From: Pseudomonadota bacterium
GTDB taxonomy: Bacteria; Pseudomonadota; Gammaproteobacteria; Xanthomonadales; Xanthomonadaceae
Length of the DNA: 64,000 bases
NCBI GenBank assembly: GCA_018242485.1
Contig: JAFEBV010000041.1
Span: forward strand, 186,001 to 250,000
Reading direction: 5' to 3'
This document shows, one piece after another, positions 8,498-16,406 of this stretch. The position numbers and the translations under genes were made by a program. The notes beneath the pieces were generated by a model, which did not search any database, was not told the DNA's origin, and saw nothing but the letters and a program-made list of their open reading frames with translations. How positions within the stretch are numbered: the stretch's first letter is position 1; each line of letters opens with the position of its first letter.

Positions 8498-9193
8498 ATG
8501 GCGCGCATGACCCTGTATCGCACCGGCGAACATGCCTGCGGGTATTTCCCCGAGCGCAGCGCCCGCGATCTGGTGCTCGATCCGCGCGACCCGGCCGTCG
8601 CTGCGGCCTATCCGCAGGCGCTGGCGCAGGGTTTCCGCCGCTCCGGCGGCCATGTCTATCGACCCAATTGCGCGGCCTGCAATGCCTGCGTGCCGGTGCG
8701 ACTGGACGTGCGCCAGTTCCGTCCCGACCGCAGCCAGCGCCGCTGCCTGCGCGACAACGCCGACGTGGTCGAACACATGACCCTGCCGCTGCGCACGGCC
8801 GAATCCTTCGCGCTGTATCGCCGCTATCTGGCGGCGCGCCACGGCGACGGGCCGATGGCCGACACCGACGAGGACGACTTCGACCGTTTCGTGGCCAGCC
8901 CGTGGAGCCCCACGCGCTTCCTCGAACTGCGCATCGGTGCGCGCCTGCTGGCGGTGGCGGTGTGCGACACCACGCCCGAAGCGGTCTCGGCGGTGTACAC
9001 CTTCTTCGATCCGGACGATGCCGCGCGCTCGCCGGGCACACTGGCGATCCTGCGGCAGATCGCATGGGCGCAGCGCACCGGCCGGCAGTACCTGTATCTG
9101 GGTTACTGGATCGACGCGCATCCGAAGATGCACTACAAGTCGCGATTCCAGCCCTTGCAGACGTTCGATGGGGAGCGCTGGCAGGAAGGGTGA
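8498..9193 (+). CDS. bpt: Aspartate/glutamate leucyltransferase (arginyltransferase family)
   Basis: 231-residue bacterial Bpt/Ate1-type enzyme, which transfers leucine from Leu-tRNA to N-terminal Asp or Glu and marks the protein for ClpS/ClpAP. Visible marks are the N-terminal TGEHACGYFPERSARD, the Cys-rich VYRPNCAACNACVPVRL motif (about 52-68) that is essential in Ate1, and the C-terminal QYLYLGYWIDAHPKMHYKSRFQPLQ-type block. An alternative ATG at 8507 has a better-spaced AGGA (8495-8498); the first ATG at 8498 lies inside that element, so the protein may begin three residues later. It stands alone after the DUF190 gene. Confidence 0.92.
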   Translation: MARMTLYRTGEHACGYFPERSARDLVLDPRDPAVAAAYPQALAQGFRRSGGHVYRPNCAACNACVPVRLDVRQFRPDRSQRRCLRDNADVVEHMTLPLRTAESFALYRRYLAARHGDGPMADTDEDDFDRFVASPWSPTRFLELRIGARLLAVAVCDTTPEAVSAVYTFFDPDDAARSPGTLAILRQIAWAQRTGRQYLYLGYWIDAHPKMHYKSRFQPLQTFDGERWQEG

Positions 9194-9251
9194 CGGCCCC
9201 GGATTCGGCGGACTGGCGATTTCGCAACGGCGCCGCAACCTGATACAGCGT

Positions 9252-9302
9252 TCCCTCACCCGCCGCGCCTGCGGCGCGTCGGCCTCTCCCACGGGGAGAG
9301 GC
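9252..9302. repeat. Dispersed intergenic repeat, module 3 inverted (copy 2)
   Basis: TCCCTCACCCGCCGCGCCTG... through CCTCTCCC/GGGGAGAGG; it is the reverse complement of the third module seen at 1414-1464 and 12192-12243. It lies downstream of bpt, where its hairpin may also act in 3'-end formation. Confidence 0.75.
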
Positions 9303-9360
9303 TGTGTTTTCCCACTACGGTCGATTGGTTTTTCTGCGCACAGCGATTGCCCCTGCGCAC

Positions 9361-9759
9361 TCAACCTTCGACTTGCGATATCTCGTCGCCGGCTGTGCTG
9401 GGCGCTTGGAAACTGGATGCGACGGCGGTCGGGGCCGTCTGGATGGCGGCCGCGCCAACTGGCCGCGACGCCACGACAGCCGACTCGTGAGCCTGCTGGA
9501 ATCCAAATCCCGCTTCGCTATGGCTGGACACCACCATGCGCACCATGTTCGCCGGCAGCATCAGCTCCACCTCGACCGGGTGGCCGCCGGCGGTAGTGCC
9601 TTCGAGGGTCACCTCCACGAACGCGCCGCCGGTGTCGATCTCGCGGCACAGGATGCACAGCCCGCGCGGGGTCTCGCTCAGGTAGGGCTTGATCGGCTCG
9701 CCGAGGGCTTCCAGCGCGGCCGGAAACAGGAACACGGCATGCAGGGCGGTGCTGGTCAT
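9361..9759 (-). CDS. Hypothetical protein, 132 aa
   Basis: Not recognised as a named family. The N-terminal two thirds (about 1-90) look like a compact soluble alpha/beta domain with CILCREIDTGGAFVEVTLEG and a VELMLPANMVRMVV strand; the C-terminal 40 residues are Ala/Pro/Ser-rich and probably disordered. No signal peptide or membrane segment. It lies 13 bases downstream of purT on the same strand and is likely co-transcribed with it, though nothing in the sequence links it to purine synthesis. The short conserved-looking core and normal codon use argue that it is a real gene. Confidence 0.7.
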   Translation of the reverse strand: MTSTALHAVFLFPAALEALGEPIKPYLSETPRGLCILCREIDTGGAFVEVTLEGTTAGGHPVEVELMLPANMVRMVVSSHSEAGFGFQQAHESAVVASRPVGAAAIQTAPTAVASSFQAPSTAGDEISQVEG

Positions 9760-9772
9760 GGTCGGCTCCGCC

Positions 9773-10996
9773 TCAATCCACCGGGATCAGCTCGACCCGC
9801 AGCGCGGCGGCCGCGGCGCGCGCCTTCGCCCGCGCCTGCTCGATCGACTCGCCGCGCGCCAGCGTCACCGCAACCCGACGCTGGCCTTCCACCAGCGGCT
9901 TGGCGAACAGCCGCAGCGCGGTGTCGGGTTGCGTGAGCGCGTCATCGACGTGATGGAACCGCGGCACGCCGTGGCCGTGCGCGAGCACCGCGCAGGAAGC
10001 CGACGGGCCATGCTGGGCGATGTTCGGGATCGGCAGGCCGAGGATGGCGCGCGCGTGCAAGGCGAACTCGGACAGATCCTGCGACAGCAGGGTCACCAAC
10101 CCGGTGTCGTGCGGGCGCGGAGAGACTTCCGAAAACCACACCTCATCGCCCTTGACGAACAACTCCACCCCGAACACGCCGTAGCCGCCGAGATTGTCGG
10201 TCACGGTCTTGGCGATCTGCCGCGAGCGCTCCAGCGCCAGCTCCGACATCGGCTGCGGCTGCCAGCTCTCGCGGTAATCGCCGTCCTCCTGCAGGTGGCC
10301 GATGGGCGCGCAGAAACTGGTGCCGTCGCGATGGCGCACGGTGAGCAGGGTGATCTCGTAATCGAAATCCACGAACCCTTCCACGATCACCCGGCCCTGC
10401 CCGGCGCGACCGCCGCGCTGCGCGTAGTCCCACGCCGGCTCGATGTCGGCCGGCGTGCGCAGCGTGCTCTGGCCCTTGCCGGAGCTGGACATGACCGGCT
10501 TGACCACGCAGGGCAGGCCGATGGCCGCGACCGCCGCGCGGTAGTCGTCGAGGGTATCGACGAAGCGATACGGCGAAGTCGGCACACCCAGCGTCTGCGC
10601 GGCGAGATGGCGGATGCCCTCGCGATCCATGGTCAGCCGCGCCGCGCGTGCGGTCGGGATCACCTGCTGGCCGTGCAGGCGCTCGAGTTCGACCAGGGTC
10701 TGCGTGTGGATCGCCTCGAGTTCCGGCACCACCAGATGCGGGCGCTCGCGCACGATCAGTTCGCGCAGCGCGGCCGCGTCGAGCATGTTCAGCACATGAC
10801 TGTGGTGCGCCACCTGCATCGCCGGCGCGTTGGCGTAACGGTCGGCGGCGATCACTTCCACGCCCAAGCGTTGCAACTCGATCGCCACTTCCTTGCCCAG
10901 TTCGCCCGAACCCAGCAGGAGCACGCGCCGCGCACTTCTCGTCAATGGCGTGCCGAGGGTGATGTCGGCGGGCTGGATCGTCTCGGCGAGGCTCAT
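9773..10996 (-). CDS. purT: Formate-dependent phosphoribosylglycinamide formyltransferase
   Basis: 407-residue ATP-grasp enzyme that uses formate and ATP to formylate GAR in purine synthesis, independent of formyl-tetrahydrofolate. Domains in order: N-terminal preATP-grasp Rossmann part with [21 protein letters not shown] (start about residue 25), the ATP-grasp core with [14 protein letters not shown] (phosphate loop) and [12 protein letters not shown] near the metal site, and the small C-terminal barrel. The ATG at 10996 fits the MSLAETI... N terminus; an upstream in-frame extension is possible but unsupported. Length is typical of PurT. Confidence 0.96.
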   Translation of the reverse strand: MSLAETIQPADITLGTPLTRSARRVLLLGSGELGKEVAIELQRLGVEVIAADRYANAPAMQVAHHSHVLNMLDAAALRELIVRERPHLVVPELEAIHTQTLVELERLHGQQVIPTARAARLTMDREGIRHLAAQTLGVPTSPYRFVDTLDDYRAAVAAIGLPCVVKPVMSSSGKGQSTLRTPADIEPAWDYAQRGGRAGQGRVIVEGFVDFDYEITLLTVRHRDGTSFCAPIGHLQEDGDYRESWQPQPMSELALERSRQIAKTVTDNLGGYGVFGVELFVKGDEVWFSEVSPRPHDTGLVTLLSQDLSEFALHARAILGLPIPNIAQHGPSASCAVLAHGHGVPRFHHVDDALTQPDTALRLFAKPLVEGQRRVAVTLARGESIEQARAKARAAAAALRVELIPVD

Positions 10997-11122
10997 GGGC
11001 GGGGCGCGTGGTGGAAAACCGCATTGTAGCGGCAAGCGCCGCATCGCCCTGCGTGGACGTGGCGGACGGCCAGCCAGCACCACCCGACGGGCAGCCGATG
11101 GAGGACTGGTCGCACCCAACGC

Positions 11123-11151
11123 TTGCAATTTAGATATCATTCTGATATCTT
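11123..11151 (+). promoter_or_regulatory. Promoter with embedded perfect palindrome upstream of SPFH gene
   Basis: A sigma-70-like promoter, TTGCAA (11123-11128), 17-base spacer, TATCTT (11146-11151). Inside it lies AGATATCATTCTGATATCT (11132-11150), a perfect 8-bp inverted repeat around TTC that fills the spacer and overlaps the -10. A repressor bound here would block RNA polymerase. The third gene of the downstream operon encodes an Arc-type ribbon-helix-helix protein, an obvious candidate ligand (inference). Confidence 0.7.
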
Positions 11152-11204
11152 ATTTTCGACATCGCCAAACCCTGCGATTGCCACGCCATCCACCGGAGAC
11201 ACCC

Positions 11205-12071
11205 ATGAACGAACGCCCGCTCACCACCCTGCCCGGCATCCCGACCTTGTTCATCCACCTCGCCGCGCTGCTCGCGGTGGGCGGGTTCGGCATCCATGCG
11301 ATCAACACGCAGGATCCGCTGCTCATCCTCGGCTCGATCCTCGCCGGCATCGTCCTGCTGCTGTGCGCGGGCGGCTATTTCAACGTCGAGCCCAATCAGG
11401 CCGCGGTGCTGAGCCTGTTCGGCAAGTACATCGGCTCGGCGCGCGAACCCGGCCTGCGCTTCGCCAATCCGTTCTACGCGGTGAAGAAGATCAGCCTGCG
11501 CGTGCGCAACTTCGAGAGCAGCAAGATCAAGGTCAACGAGTTGCAGGGCAGCCCGATCGAGATCGGCGCGGTGATCGTCTGGCAGGTGGTGGATTCGGCC
11601 GAGGCGGTCTACAACGTGGACGATTACGAGAGCTACGTGCAGATCCAGTCCGAATCGGCGCTGCGGCAGATGGCCACCAGTTATCCCTACGACAACCACG
11701 ACGATCCGAACGTGGTCTCGCTGCGCAGCCATCCGGCCGAGATCGGCCAGCACCTGATGGGCCAGCTCAAGGAGCGCCTCGCGCAGGCCGGCGTGTCGGT
11801 GAACGACGCGCGCATCAGCCACCTCGCCTACGCGCCGGAAATCGCGCAGGCGATGCTGCAACGCCAGCAGGCCGACGCGGTGGTCGCCGCGCGCACCCGC
11901 ATCGTCTTCGGCGCGGTGAGCATGGTCGAGATGGCGCTGGGCCAGCTCAAGGAAAAAGGCCTGGCCGACCTCGACCCCGAACGCCGCGCGGCAATGGTCA
12001 GCAACATGCTGGTGGTGCTGTGCTCGGAGCGACCGGCGCAGCCGATCGTGAACACGGGAACGATCTATTGA
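11205..12071 (+). CDS. SPFH/band-7 domain membrane protein
   Basis: 288 residues. Two hydrophobic segments (about 13-32 and 39-57) are followed by an SPFH domain that begins [20 protein letters not shown] and runs to about 200, then a helical region rich in Ala, Gln and Arg ([27 protein letters not shown]) typical of stomatin/flotillin-like proteins. Such proteins form oligomeric rings that organise inner-membrane microdomains and often regulate proteases. The C terminus [18 protein letters not shown] is the usual end of this subgroup. GGAGA lies 9 bases before the ATG. It heads an operon with an Arc-family regulator and sits behind a palindrome-bearing promoter. Confidence 0.9.
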   Translation: MNERPLTTLPGIPTLFIHLAALLAVGGFGIHAINTQDPLLILGSILAGIVLLLCAGGYFNVEPNQAAVLSLFGKYIGSAREPGLRFANPFYAVKKISLRVRNFESSKIKVNELQGSPIEIGAVIVWQVVDSAEAVYNVDDYESYVQIQSESALRQMATSYPYDNHDDPNVVSLRSHPAEIGQHLMGQLKERLAQAGVSVNDARISHLAYAPEIAQAMLQRQQADAVVAARTRIVFGAVSMVEMALGQLKEKGLADLDPERRAAMVSNMLVVLCSERPAQPIVNTGTIY

Positions 12072-12072
12072 G

Positions 12073-12243
12073 CCCCTCTCCCATTCGGGAGAGGGGTGGG
12101 GGTGAGGGGCCATCGAAGCGAAGTCGTCACCGTCAGATCGCGCCCTCATCCGCCCTGCGGGCACCTTCTCCCGGAGGGAGAAGGAAGAAATCGCCTCTCC
12201 CTCTGGGAGAGGCCGATGCGCCGCAGGCGCGGCGGGTGAGGGA
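12073..12243. repeat. Dispersed intergenic repeat, three modules (copy 3)
   Basis: Same three-module order as at 1283-1464: CCCCTCTCCCATTCGGGAGAGGGG (12073 onward) plus TGGGGGTGAGGGG, then CCCTCATCCGCCCTGCGGG from 12143 with a TTCTCCC/GGGAGAA hairpin, then CCTCTCC/GGGAGAGG and the CGCCGCAGGCGCGGCGGGTGAGGG tail (12192-12243). It lies just after the SPFH stop, inside the presumed operon, so the first hairpin might attenuate or process the transcript. Confidence 0.8.
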
Positions 12244-12358
12244 ATTCCGAATCAGGTCGCCACGCAAGTTAAGGCTTTGTGATTTCACATGATCGACTCC
12301 TCCACCCCCTCACAGATACCACCAAATTCATCCCATTCACTGGCCAACCCAAGCCCCC

Positions 12359-12433
12359 ATGACCACCCTCCTCATCATCCTCGCCATCGCATTCGCCTCG
12401 GCGCATGCGCGCAAATCCCGCAGCCACCGTTGA
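12359..12433 (+). CDS. Possible 24-residue membrane micro-peptide
   Basis: Short frame MTTLLIILAIAFASAHARKSRSHR: a 14-residue hydrophobic segment followed by a basic tail, the layout of single-pass micro-proteins with the charged end in the cytoplasm. It ends 4 bases before the ATG of the Arc-family gene, which suggests coupling. There is no good ribosome-binding site (CCAAGCCCCC upstream), so it may be chance. Sequence conservation in related genomes would decide. Confidence 0.35.
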   Translation: MTTLLIILAIAFASAHARKSRSHR

Positions 12434-12437
12434 ACCC

Positions 12438-12644
12438 ATGAGCGAGAAAAAGTCCTACCCGCTGCGGATCGGCGCCGACGTGCTGCAAGCCATGCAGCAG
12501 TGGGCGGACGACGAGCTGCGTTCGGTCAACGCGCAGATCGAGTACGTACTGCGCGAAGCCCTGCGCAAGGGTGGGCGCTTGAAGAAATCCGCCAGCGACG
12601 CCGATGCACGCGACGCTGCACCGCCAACCAAACCCGCCCCCTGA
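12438..12644 (+). CDS. Arc-family ribbon-helix-helix DNA-binding protein
   Basis: 68 residues. The first 48 fit the Arc/MetJ fold: a short strand KSYPLRI, helix A ADVLQAMQQWADDE, and helix B RSVNAQIEYVLREALRKGGR, where RSVNxxI is the Arc hallmark. The last 20 residues are a disordered, charged tail. Arc proteins dimerise and insert the paired strands in the major groove of palindromic operators. The palindrome at 11132-11150, ahead of the SPFH gene in the same operon, is a plausible autoregulatory site. Downstream it is followed within 12 bases by the alpha/beta hydrolase gene, whose GAGG site overlaps the arc stop. Confidence 0.85.
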   Translation: MSEKKSYPLRIGADVLQAMQQWADDELRSVNAQIEYVLREALRKGGRLKKSASDADARDAAPPTKPAP

Positions 12645-12655
12645 GGCACACCGTC

Positions 12656-14071
12656 ATGCACAGCCACGACACGGAAACCCACCCCATCAAGACCCTGCTC
12701 GCCACCGCCCTGCTCGCCTGCGCCACCGTCATGCTGCCCGTCACGACCTTCGCCACACCCAGCAACGCCACGCCATCCAACACGACACCTGCCAGTGCTG
12801 CAAACGTGGCGACGCATGCAACGCAAACCGATCCGGTCGCCATCGCCAATGCCTTGCTCGACGACATGGACGCCGGCCATTTCGACGCTGCGCATGCGCG
12901 CTTCGACGCGAAGATGGCCGCGGCGCTGGACGTGGCCAAGCTCAAGGACGTGTGGGTCTCGGTTGGACAACAGTTCGGCAAGTTGCACACACGCGGCGCG
13001 GCCTCGTCGCAGTCGGTGCAGGGCATGACCGTGGTCTCGATCGCGCTGCATTGCGAGCGCGGCGAATTGCTGGCACAGGTCGCCACCGATGCCGACGGGA
13101 AAATCGCCGGATTCTTCATCAAGCCGGCCCCGCCGCCGGCGACATCCCGTGCCGACCTGCCCTCGCGCGAGATCCACTTCGCCCCGGCCGGACGCAGCAA
13201 ACTGCCGGGCACCGTGTTGCTGCCGGCAGCCGGGAAAGCCGGCAAGGGTCCGTTCCCCGCGATGGTGTTCGTACACGGCTCCGGGCCAAACGACCGCGAC
13301 GAGAGCGTCGGTGGCACGCGCGTATTCCTCGACCTCGCGCAAGGGCTGGCCGAGCGCGGCATCGCCTCGCTGCGTTACGACAAGCGCACCAAGGTGCATC
13401 CGGACGAATTCCGTGGCGCATTCACCATCGACGATGAAACCACAGACGATGCCATCGCTGCGGTCGCCTTCCTGCGCAAGCAGCCGGACATCGATCCGCA
13501 GCGCATCTACGTCGTCGGTCACAGCCAGGGTGCGATGATGGCCCCGCGCATCGCCCAAAAAGTCGGCACCGAGGTCAAGGGCATCGTGCTGCTGGCCGCG
13601 CCATCACGCCATCTGGAGGACATCCTCGTCGATCAGAACGAGTACATGGCGCATGCCAACGGCAAGCCCGATGCGGCCACCGAAAAGCAACTGATTGCGC
13701 TCAAGGATGCGGTGGCGGCGGTCAAGAAAATCGATGCGCACACGCCGGCGATGCAGAAGTTCCTGCTCGATCTGCCAGCCAGCTACTGGCGCAGCCTGAG
13801 CGGTTACGATGATGTGGCGGTCGCGCGCGCGATCAAGCAACCGATGTTGATCCTGCAAGGGCAACGCGACTTCCAGGTCACCGCACCCGACTGGCAGCGC
13901 TGGCACGCCGCCTTCGATCATGATCCGCGTGTGACCTTCAAGGACTACCCGGCGCTGAATCATCTGTTCGTCGCCGGCACCGGCCCCGGCTCGATCGCCG
14001 AATATTCGAAGCCCGCGCATGTGGACGCCAAGGTCGTCGCCGACATTGCCGACTGGATCGCGGCACACTGA
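12656..14071 (+). CDS. Secreted alpha/beta hydrolase with N-terminal DUF3887-like domain
   Basis: 471 residues. A signal peptide (LLATALLACATVMLPVTTFATP, cleavage near residue 36) is followed by a Thr/Asn/Ala-rich linker, a DUF3887-like alpha+beta domain (about 62-165; DPVAIANALLDDMDAGHF) and an alpha/beta hydrolase domain. The hydrolase has the oxyanion HGSGPNDRDES, nucleophile elbow GHSQGA, an Asp in QGQRDFQV and a His in LNHLF, so the catalytic triad is complete. Such two-domain proteins act as periplasmic esterases or peptidases of unknown substrate. The in-frame upstream extension overlaps the arc gene and lacks a signal, so the ATG at 12656 is preferred. Confidence 0.88.
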   Translation: MHSHDTETHPIKTLLATALLACATVMLPVTTFATPSNATPSNTTPASAANVATHATQTDPVAIANALLDDMDAGHFDAAHARFDAKMAAALDVAKLKDVWVSVGQQFGKLHTRGAASSQSVQGMTVVSIALHCERGELLAQVATDADGKIAGFFIKPAPPPATSRADLPSREIHFAPAGRSKLPGTVLLPAAGKAGKGPFPAMVFVHGSGPNDRDESVGGTRVFLDLAQGLAERGIASLRYDKRTKVHPDEFRGAFTIDDETTDDAIAAVAFLRKQPDIDPQRIYVVGHSQGAMMAPRIAQKVGTEVKGIVLLAAPSRHLEDILVDQNEYMAHANGKPDAATEKQLIALKDAVAAVKKIDAHTPAMQKFLLDLPASYWRSLSGYDDVAVARAIKQPMLILQGQRDFQVTAPDWQRWHAAFDHDPRVTFKDYPALNHLFVAGTGPGSIAEYSKPAHVDAKVVADIADWIAAH

Positions 14072-14088
14072 AATCATCAGGAATCACG

Positions 14089-14646
14089 ATGACCCCCATG
14101 CCACGTCGATTCGACATCACCCCGCCCGCGCGCGATCCGCGCATGCTGGTCGCGTTGATGGTGCTGCTGCCGACGGTGGTCGCGCTGGCGCTGGTGTACG
14201 CGCTCGTCAAACCCACGCCGCCGGCATACCTGCCGCTGCCGATCGTCGTTTTCGCGGCGGTGAACGTGCTGCTGGTGTCGCGCTGGATCGAAAAACTCGA
14301 GGTCAGCCTCGACGGCGCGATGCTGCATCTGGTCGCCGGCAACAGCAAGCTGGACGTGGCCATCGCCGACATCGACCTGCAACGCGCCCGCGTGCTGCGG
14401 CTGGACGAGCATCCCGAATACAAGACCTTCCTGCGCACCGGCGGCATCGGCCTGCCGGGATTGGCGCTGGGCTGGTTCCGCAACCGCGCGTTGCTGCGGA
14501 TGTTCTGCATCCTCACCGACCGTGCGCGCGTGCTGGCGCTGCCGCTGCGCGACGGCAAACAGGTCGTGTTGCTGAGCCTCAAGCGTCCCGACGATCTGCT
14601 CGCCGCGCTGCGCGATGGGCGTGACCGCACGGCGTACGCTCGATAA
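14089..14646 (+). CDS. Hypothetical membrane protein with PH-like domain
   Basis: 185 residues: two adjacent transmembrane segments (about 18-40 and 46-64) and a soluble C-terminal domain of about 115 residues whose strand pattern (VSLDGAMLHLV, ALGWFRN, ARVLALPLRDGKQVVLLSLKRPDDLLAAL) resembles bacterial PH-like domains. Family not firmly recognised. It starts 15 bases after the hydrolase stop and overlaps the beginning of the longest frame of the peptidase gene, so the three are probably one operon. Function unknown. Confidence 0.75.
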   Translation: MTPMPRRFDITPPARDPRMLVALMVLLPTVVALALVYALVKPTPPAYLPLPIVVFAAVNVLLVSRWIEKLEVSLDGAMLHLVAGNSKLDVAIADIDLQRARVLRLDEHPEYKTFLRTGGIGLPGLALGWFRNRALLRMFCILTDRARVLALPLRDGKQVVLLSLKRPDDLLAALRDGRDRTAYAR

Positions 14647-14656
14647 GCTGTCGCCC

Positions 14657-15433
14657 ATGCGTCCCCGCGGACAGCGCCTGCTCAACACCCCGCTCGTCGA
14701 AGCCATCCCCGCATGGCTGGCGCGCGCGCGCGGCAACGCCACCGCACGCCGGCTGGCGCAGTCCGAATGGCTGCTGCGGCGCAAGTCCGACGGGCGCTTT
14801 CTTGCCGCCGTGGATCATGGCGACGTGCACTCGCTGGATGCATCGACCCTGCGCACCGATACGGGCATCGGCGCGGCGCTGGACGCCATCGCCAGCGATA
14901 CAGGCGTGGTGGTGACGCTCGATGCGAGCGCGTCGTCACTGGCGGCGCTGGACATTCCCGACGACTACGGCGCACGCCACGGTCTGCAACTCATCGCCGA
15001 ACCGGCTGAACTGGCCTTCGCCGGTCGCGACCGCTATCGACGCCCGCTGTGGCTGCTCGCTCCCGCAGCGCGCGCGTGGTCGCGTCTGCGCGCGGCGGCA
15101 CTGGCCGATGGCATCGTGCTGGATGCGATTTCCGGCTATCGCGGCCATGCGTATCAACTCGGAATCTTCCAGCGCAAGCTCGCACGCGGGCAGACCATCG
15201 CGCAGATCCTCACCGTCAACACTCCGCCCGGCTACAGCGAGCACCACTCGGGCCTTGCCATCGACATCGGCACACCCGGCGAACCGCCGGCCGAGGAGAG
15301 CTTCGAGACGACTCCCGCCTTCGCGTGGCTGACACAGCACGCCGCCCGCTTCGGTTTCACGATGAGCTATCCGCGCGACAACCCGCACGGCATCGTCTAC
15401 GAACCGTGGCACTGGGCGTTTTCTGCGCGCTAG
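14657..15433 (+). CDS. M15 family D-alanyl-D-alanine carboxypeptidase-like protein
   Basis: 258 residues from ATG 14657; an in-frame earlier ATG at 14615 lies inside the preceding gene. The C-terminal 110 residues are an M15B (VanY/DacY-type) zinc peptidase: SGYRGHAYQLGIFQRKL, then SEHHSGLAIDIG giving the zinc His and Asp, and EPWHW giving the catalytic Glu and last zinc His. The N-terminal half has no recognised domain and no obvious signal peptide. M15 enzymes cut D-Ala-D-Ala or L-Ala-D-Glu bonds in peptidoglycan; without a leader it could act on recycled muropeptides or be exported by other means. Confidence 0.87.
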   Translation: MRPRGQRLLNTPLVEAIPAWLARARGNATARRLAQSEWLLRRKSDGRFLAAVDHGDVHSLDASTLRTDTGIGAALDAIASDTGVVVTLDASASSLAALDIPDDYGARHGLQLIAEPAELAFAGRDRYRRPLWLLAPAARAWSRLRAAALADGIVLDAISGYRGHAYQLGIFQRKLARGQTIAQILTVNTPPGYSEHHSGLAIDIGTPGEPPAEESFETTPAFAWLTQHAARFGFTMSYPRDNPHGIVYEPWHWAFSAR

Positions 15434-15595
15434 AACAGTCCGGTGGACTGTTCTGTGCGGAAAACGGAGGCGCCATGGATGACGACTGGATGCAGTTCCA
15501 TGGACAGGTGCTCGTTGCATGGTCACAACAGCAGCAGACATGCACCCCCTCCCAACCTCCACCTGCTAACGCAACGGGAGGCGTACAAGGCTTGT

Positions 15596-15641
15596 CTCCC
15601 TCCCTTTCGCGCTAGCGAAGGGGAGGGTTGGGGTGGGGTTG
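15596..15641. repeat. Dispersed intergenic repeat of CTCCC/GGGAG type (copy 4)
   Basis: CTCCCTCCCTTTCGCGCTAG followed by CGAAGGGGAGGGTTGGGGTGGGG, a hairpin with a TTGGGGTGGGG tail, matching module 1 of the other copies and the block at 48771-48805. The rest of the 243-base gap (15434-15676) shows no convincing gene. Confidence 0.65.
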
Positions 15642-15676
15642 CAGCGTCGAAAAAGATGCCCCCTCGTTCTCGCCTG

Positions 15677-16357
15677 TCAACCCTGTGACCGCGGCACGGG
15701 CTTTGCAGCAGGCACAGGCTTCGCAGCATCCACGATCCGCCACAGATACAAGCCGGCAAGGGTGCGGTACGGCCCCCAGCATTCGCCGCGTTCGACGAGC
15801 TGCTTCGGCGTAGGCATCGCATCGAGCCCATCGACGATCTGCGCGCCCTTGCGGATGCCGAGGTCGTCCACCGGCAATACGTCGGGGCGACCGAGGCGGA
15901 ACATCAACATCATCTGCACGGTCCATGTGCCGATTCCGCGCACCGCACTGAGCGCGGCGACGATCTGCGCATCGTCCATCGTCGCCATCTGCCGTACATC
16001 GGGAATTTCTCCGCGCGCCGCACGCGCGGCCAGATCGCGCAGGGCGAGCGTCTTGTTGCCGGACACCCCGCAGGCGCGCAGCGTGGCATCGTCCACGCGG
16101 GCGAACGAATCGGCGTGCAGCAGTTTCGATGCGGTGGCAACCTCGACGCGGCCAACGATGGTCGCCGCGGCCTTGCCGGAGAGTTGCTGGTAGAGGATGG
16201 CGCGCGCCAGCGCATCGGTGACATCGAAGGGCTTGCGCCAGCGCGGATCGGCTGCGATTACCTCGATTTTGCGCATCCATTTCGTCAGTGCGCGATCAGC
16301 CTTGCGCAGGTGCGCATGGGCGACATCGACATCGAACCCGCGGCGGATGCGCACCAT
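15677..16357 (-). CDS. DNA-3-methyladenine glycosylase, AlkA-like HhH-GPD
   Basis: 226 residues. The HhH-GPD fold is evident: ILYQQLSGKAAATI (about 54-67), the helix-hairpin-helix GIGTWTVQMMLMFRLGRPDVLP and the catalytic Asp at 165 in LPVDDLGIRKG. These enzymes flip out and remove alkylated purines such as 3-methyladenine. It lacks the N-terminal domain of E. coli AlkA and the Ada module, which is normal for the short single-domain form. ATG 16357 is preceded by AAGGAG at the right distance, while a longer frame reaching 16417 has no such site. It is monocistronic between convergent and tandem neighbours. Confidence 0.9.
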   Translation of the reverse strand: MVRIRRGFDVDVAHAHLRKADRALTKWMRKIEVIAADPRWRKPFDVTDALARAILYQQLSGKAAATIVGRVEVATASKLLHADSFARVDDATLRACGVSGNKTLALRDLAARAARGEIPDVRQMATMDDAQIVAALSAVRGIGTWTVQMMLMFRLGRPDVLPVDDLGIRKGAQIVDGLDAMPTPKQLVERGECWGPYRTLAGLYLWRIVDAAKPVPAAKPVPRSQG

Positions 16358-16406
16358 CGTCGACTCCTTCGGGTGTTTCGAAACGATATCCGCTACCGCG
16401 TGCGCG

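Noticed and set aside
15434..15676. Small ORFs in the gap after the M15 peptidase gene
   Set aside because: No ribosome-binding site, no conserved-looking sequence and overlap with a dispersed hairpin repeat.
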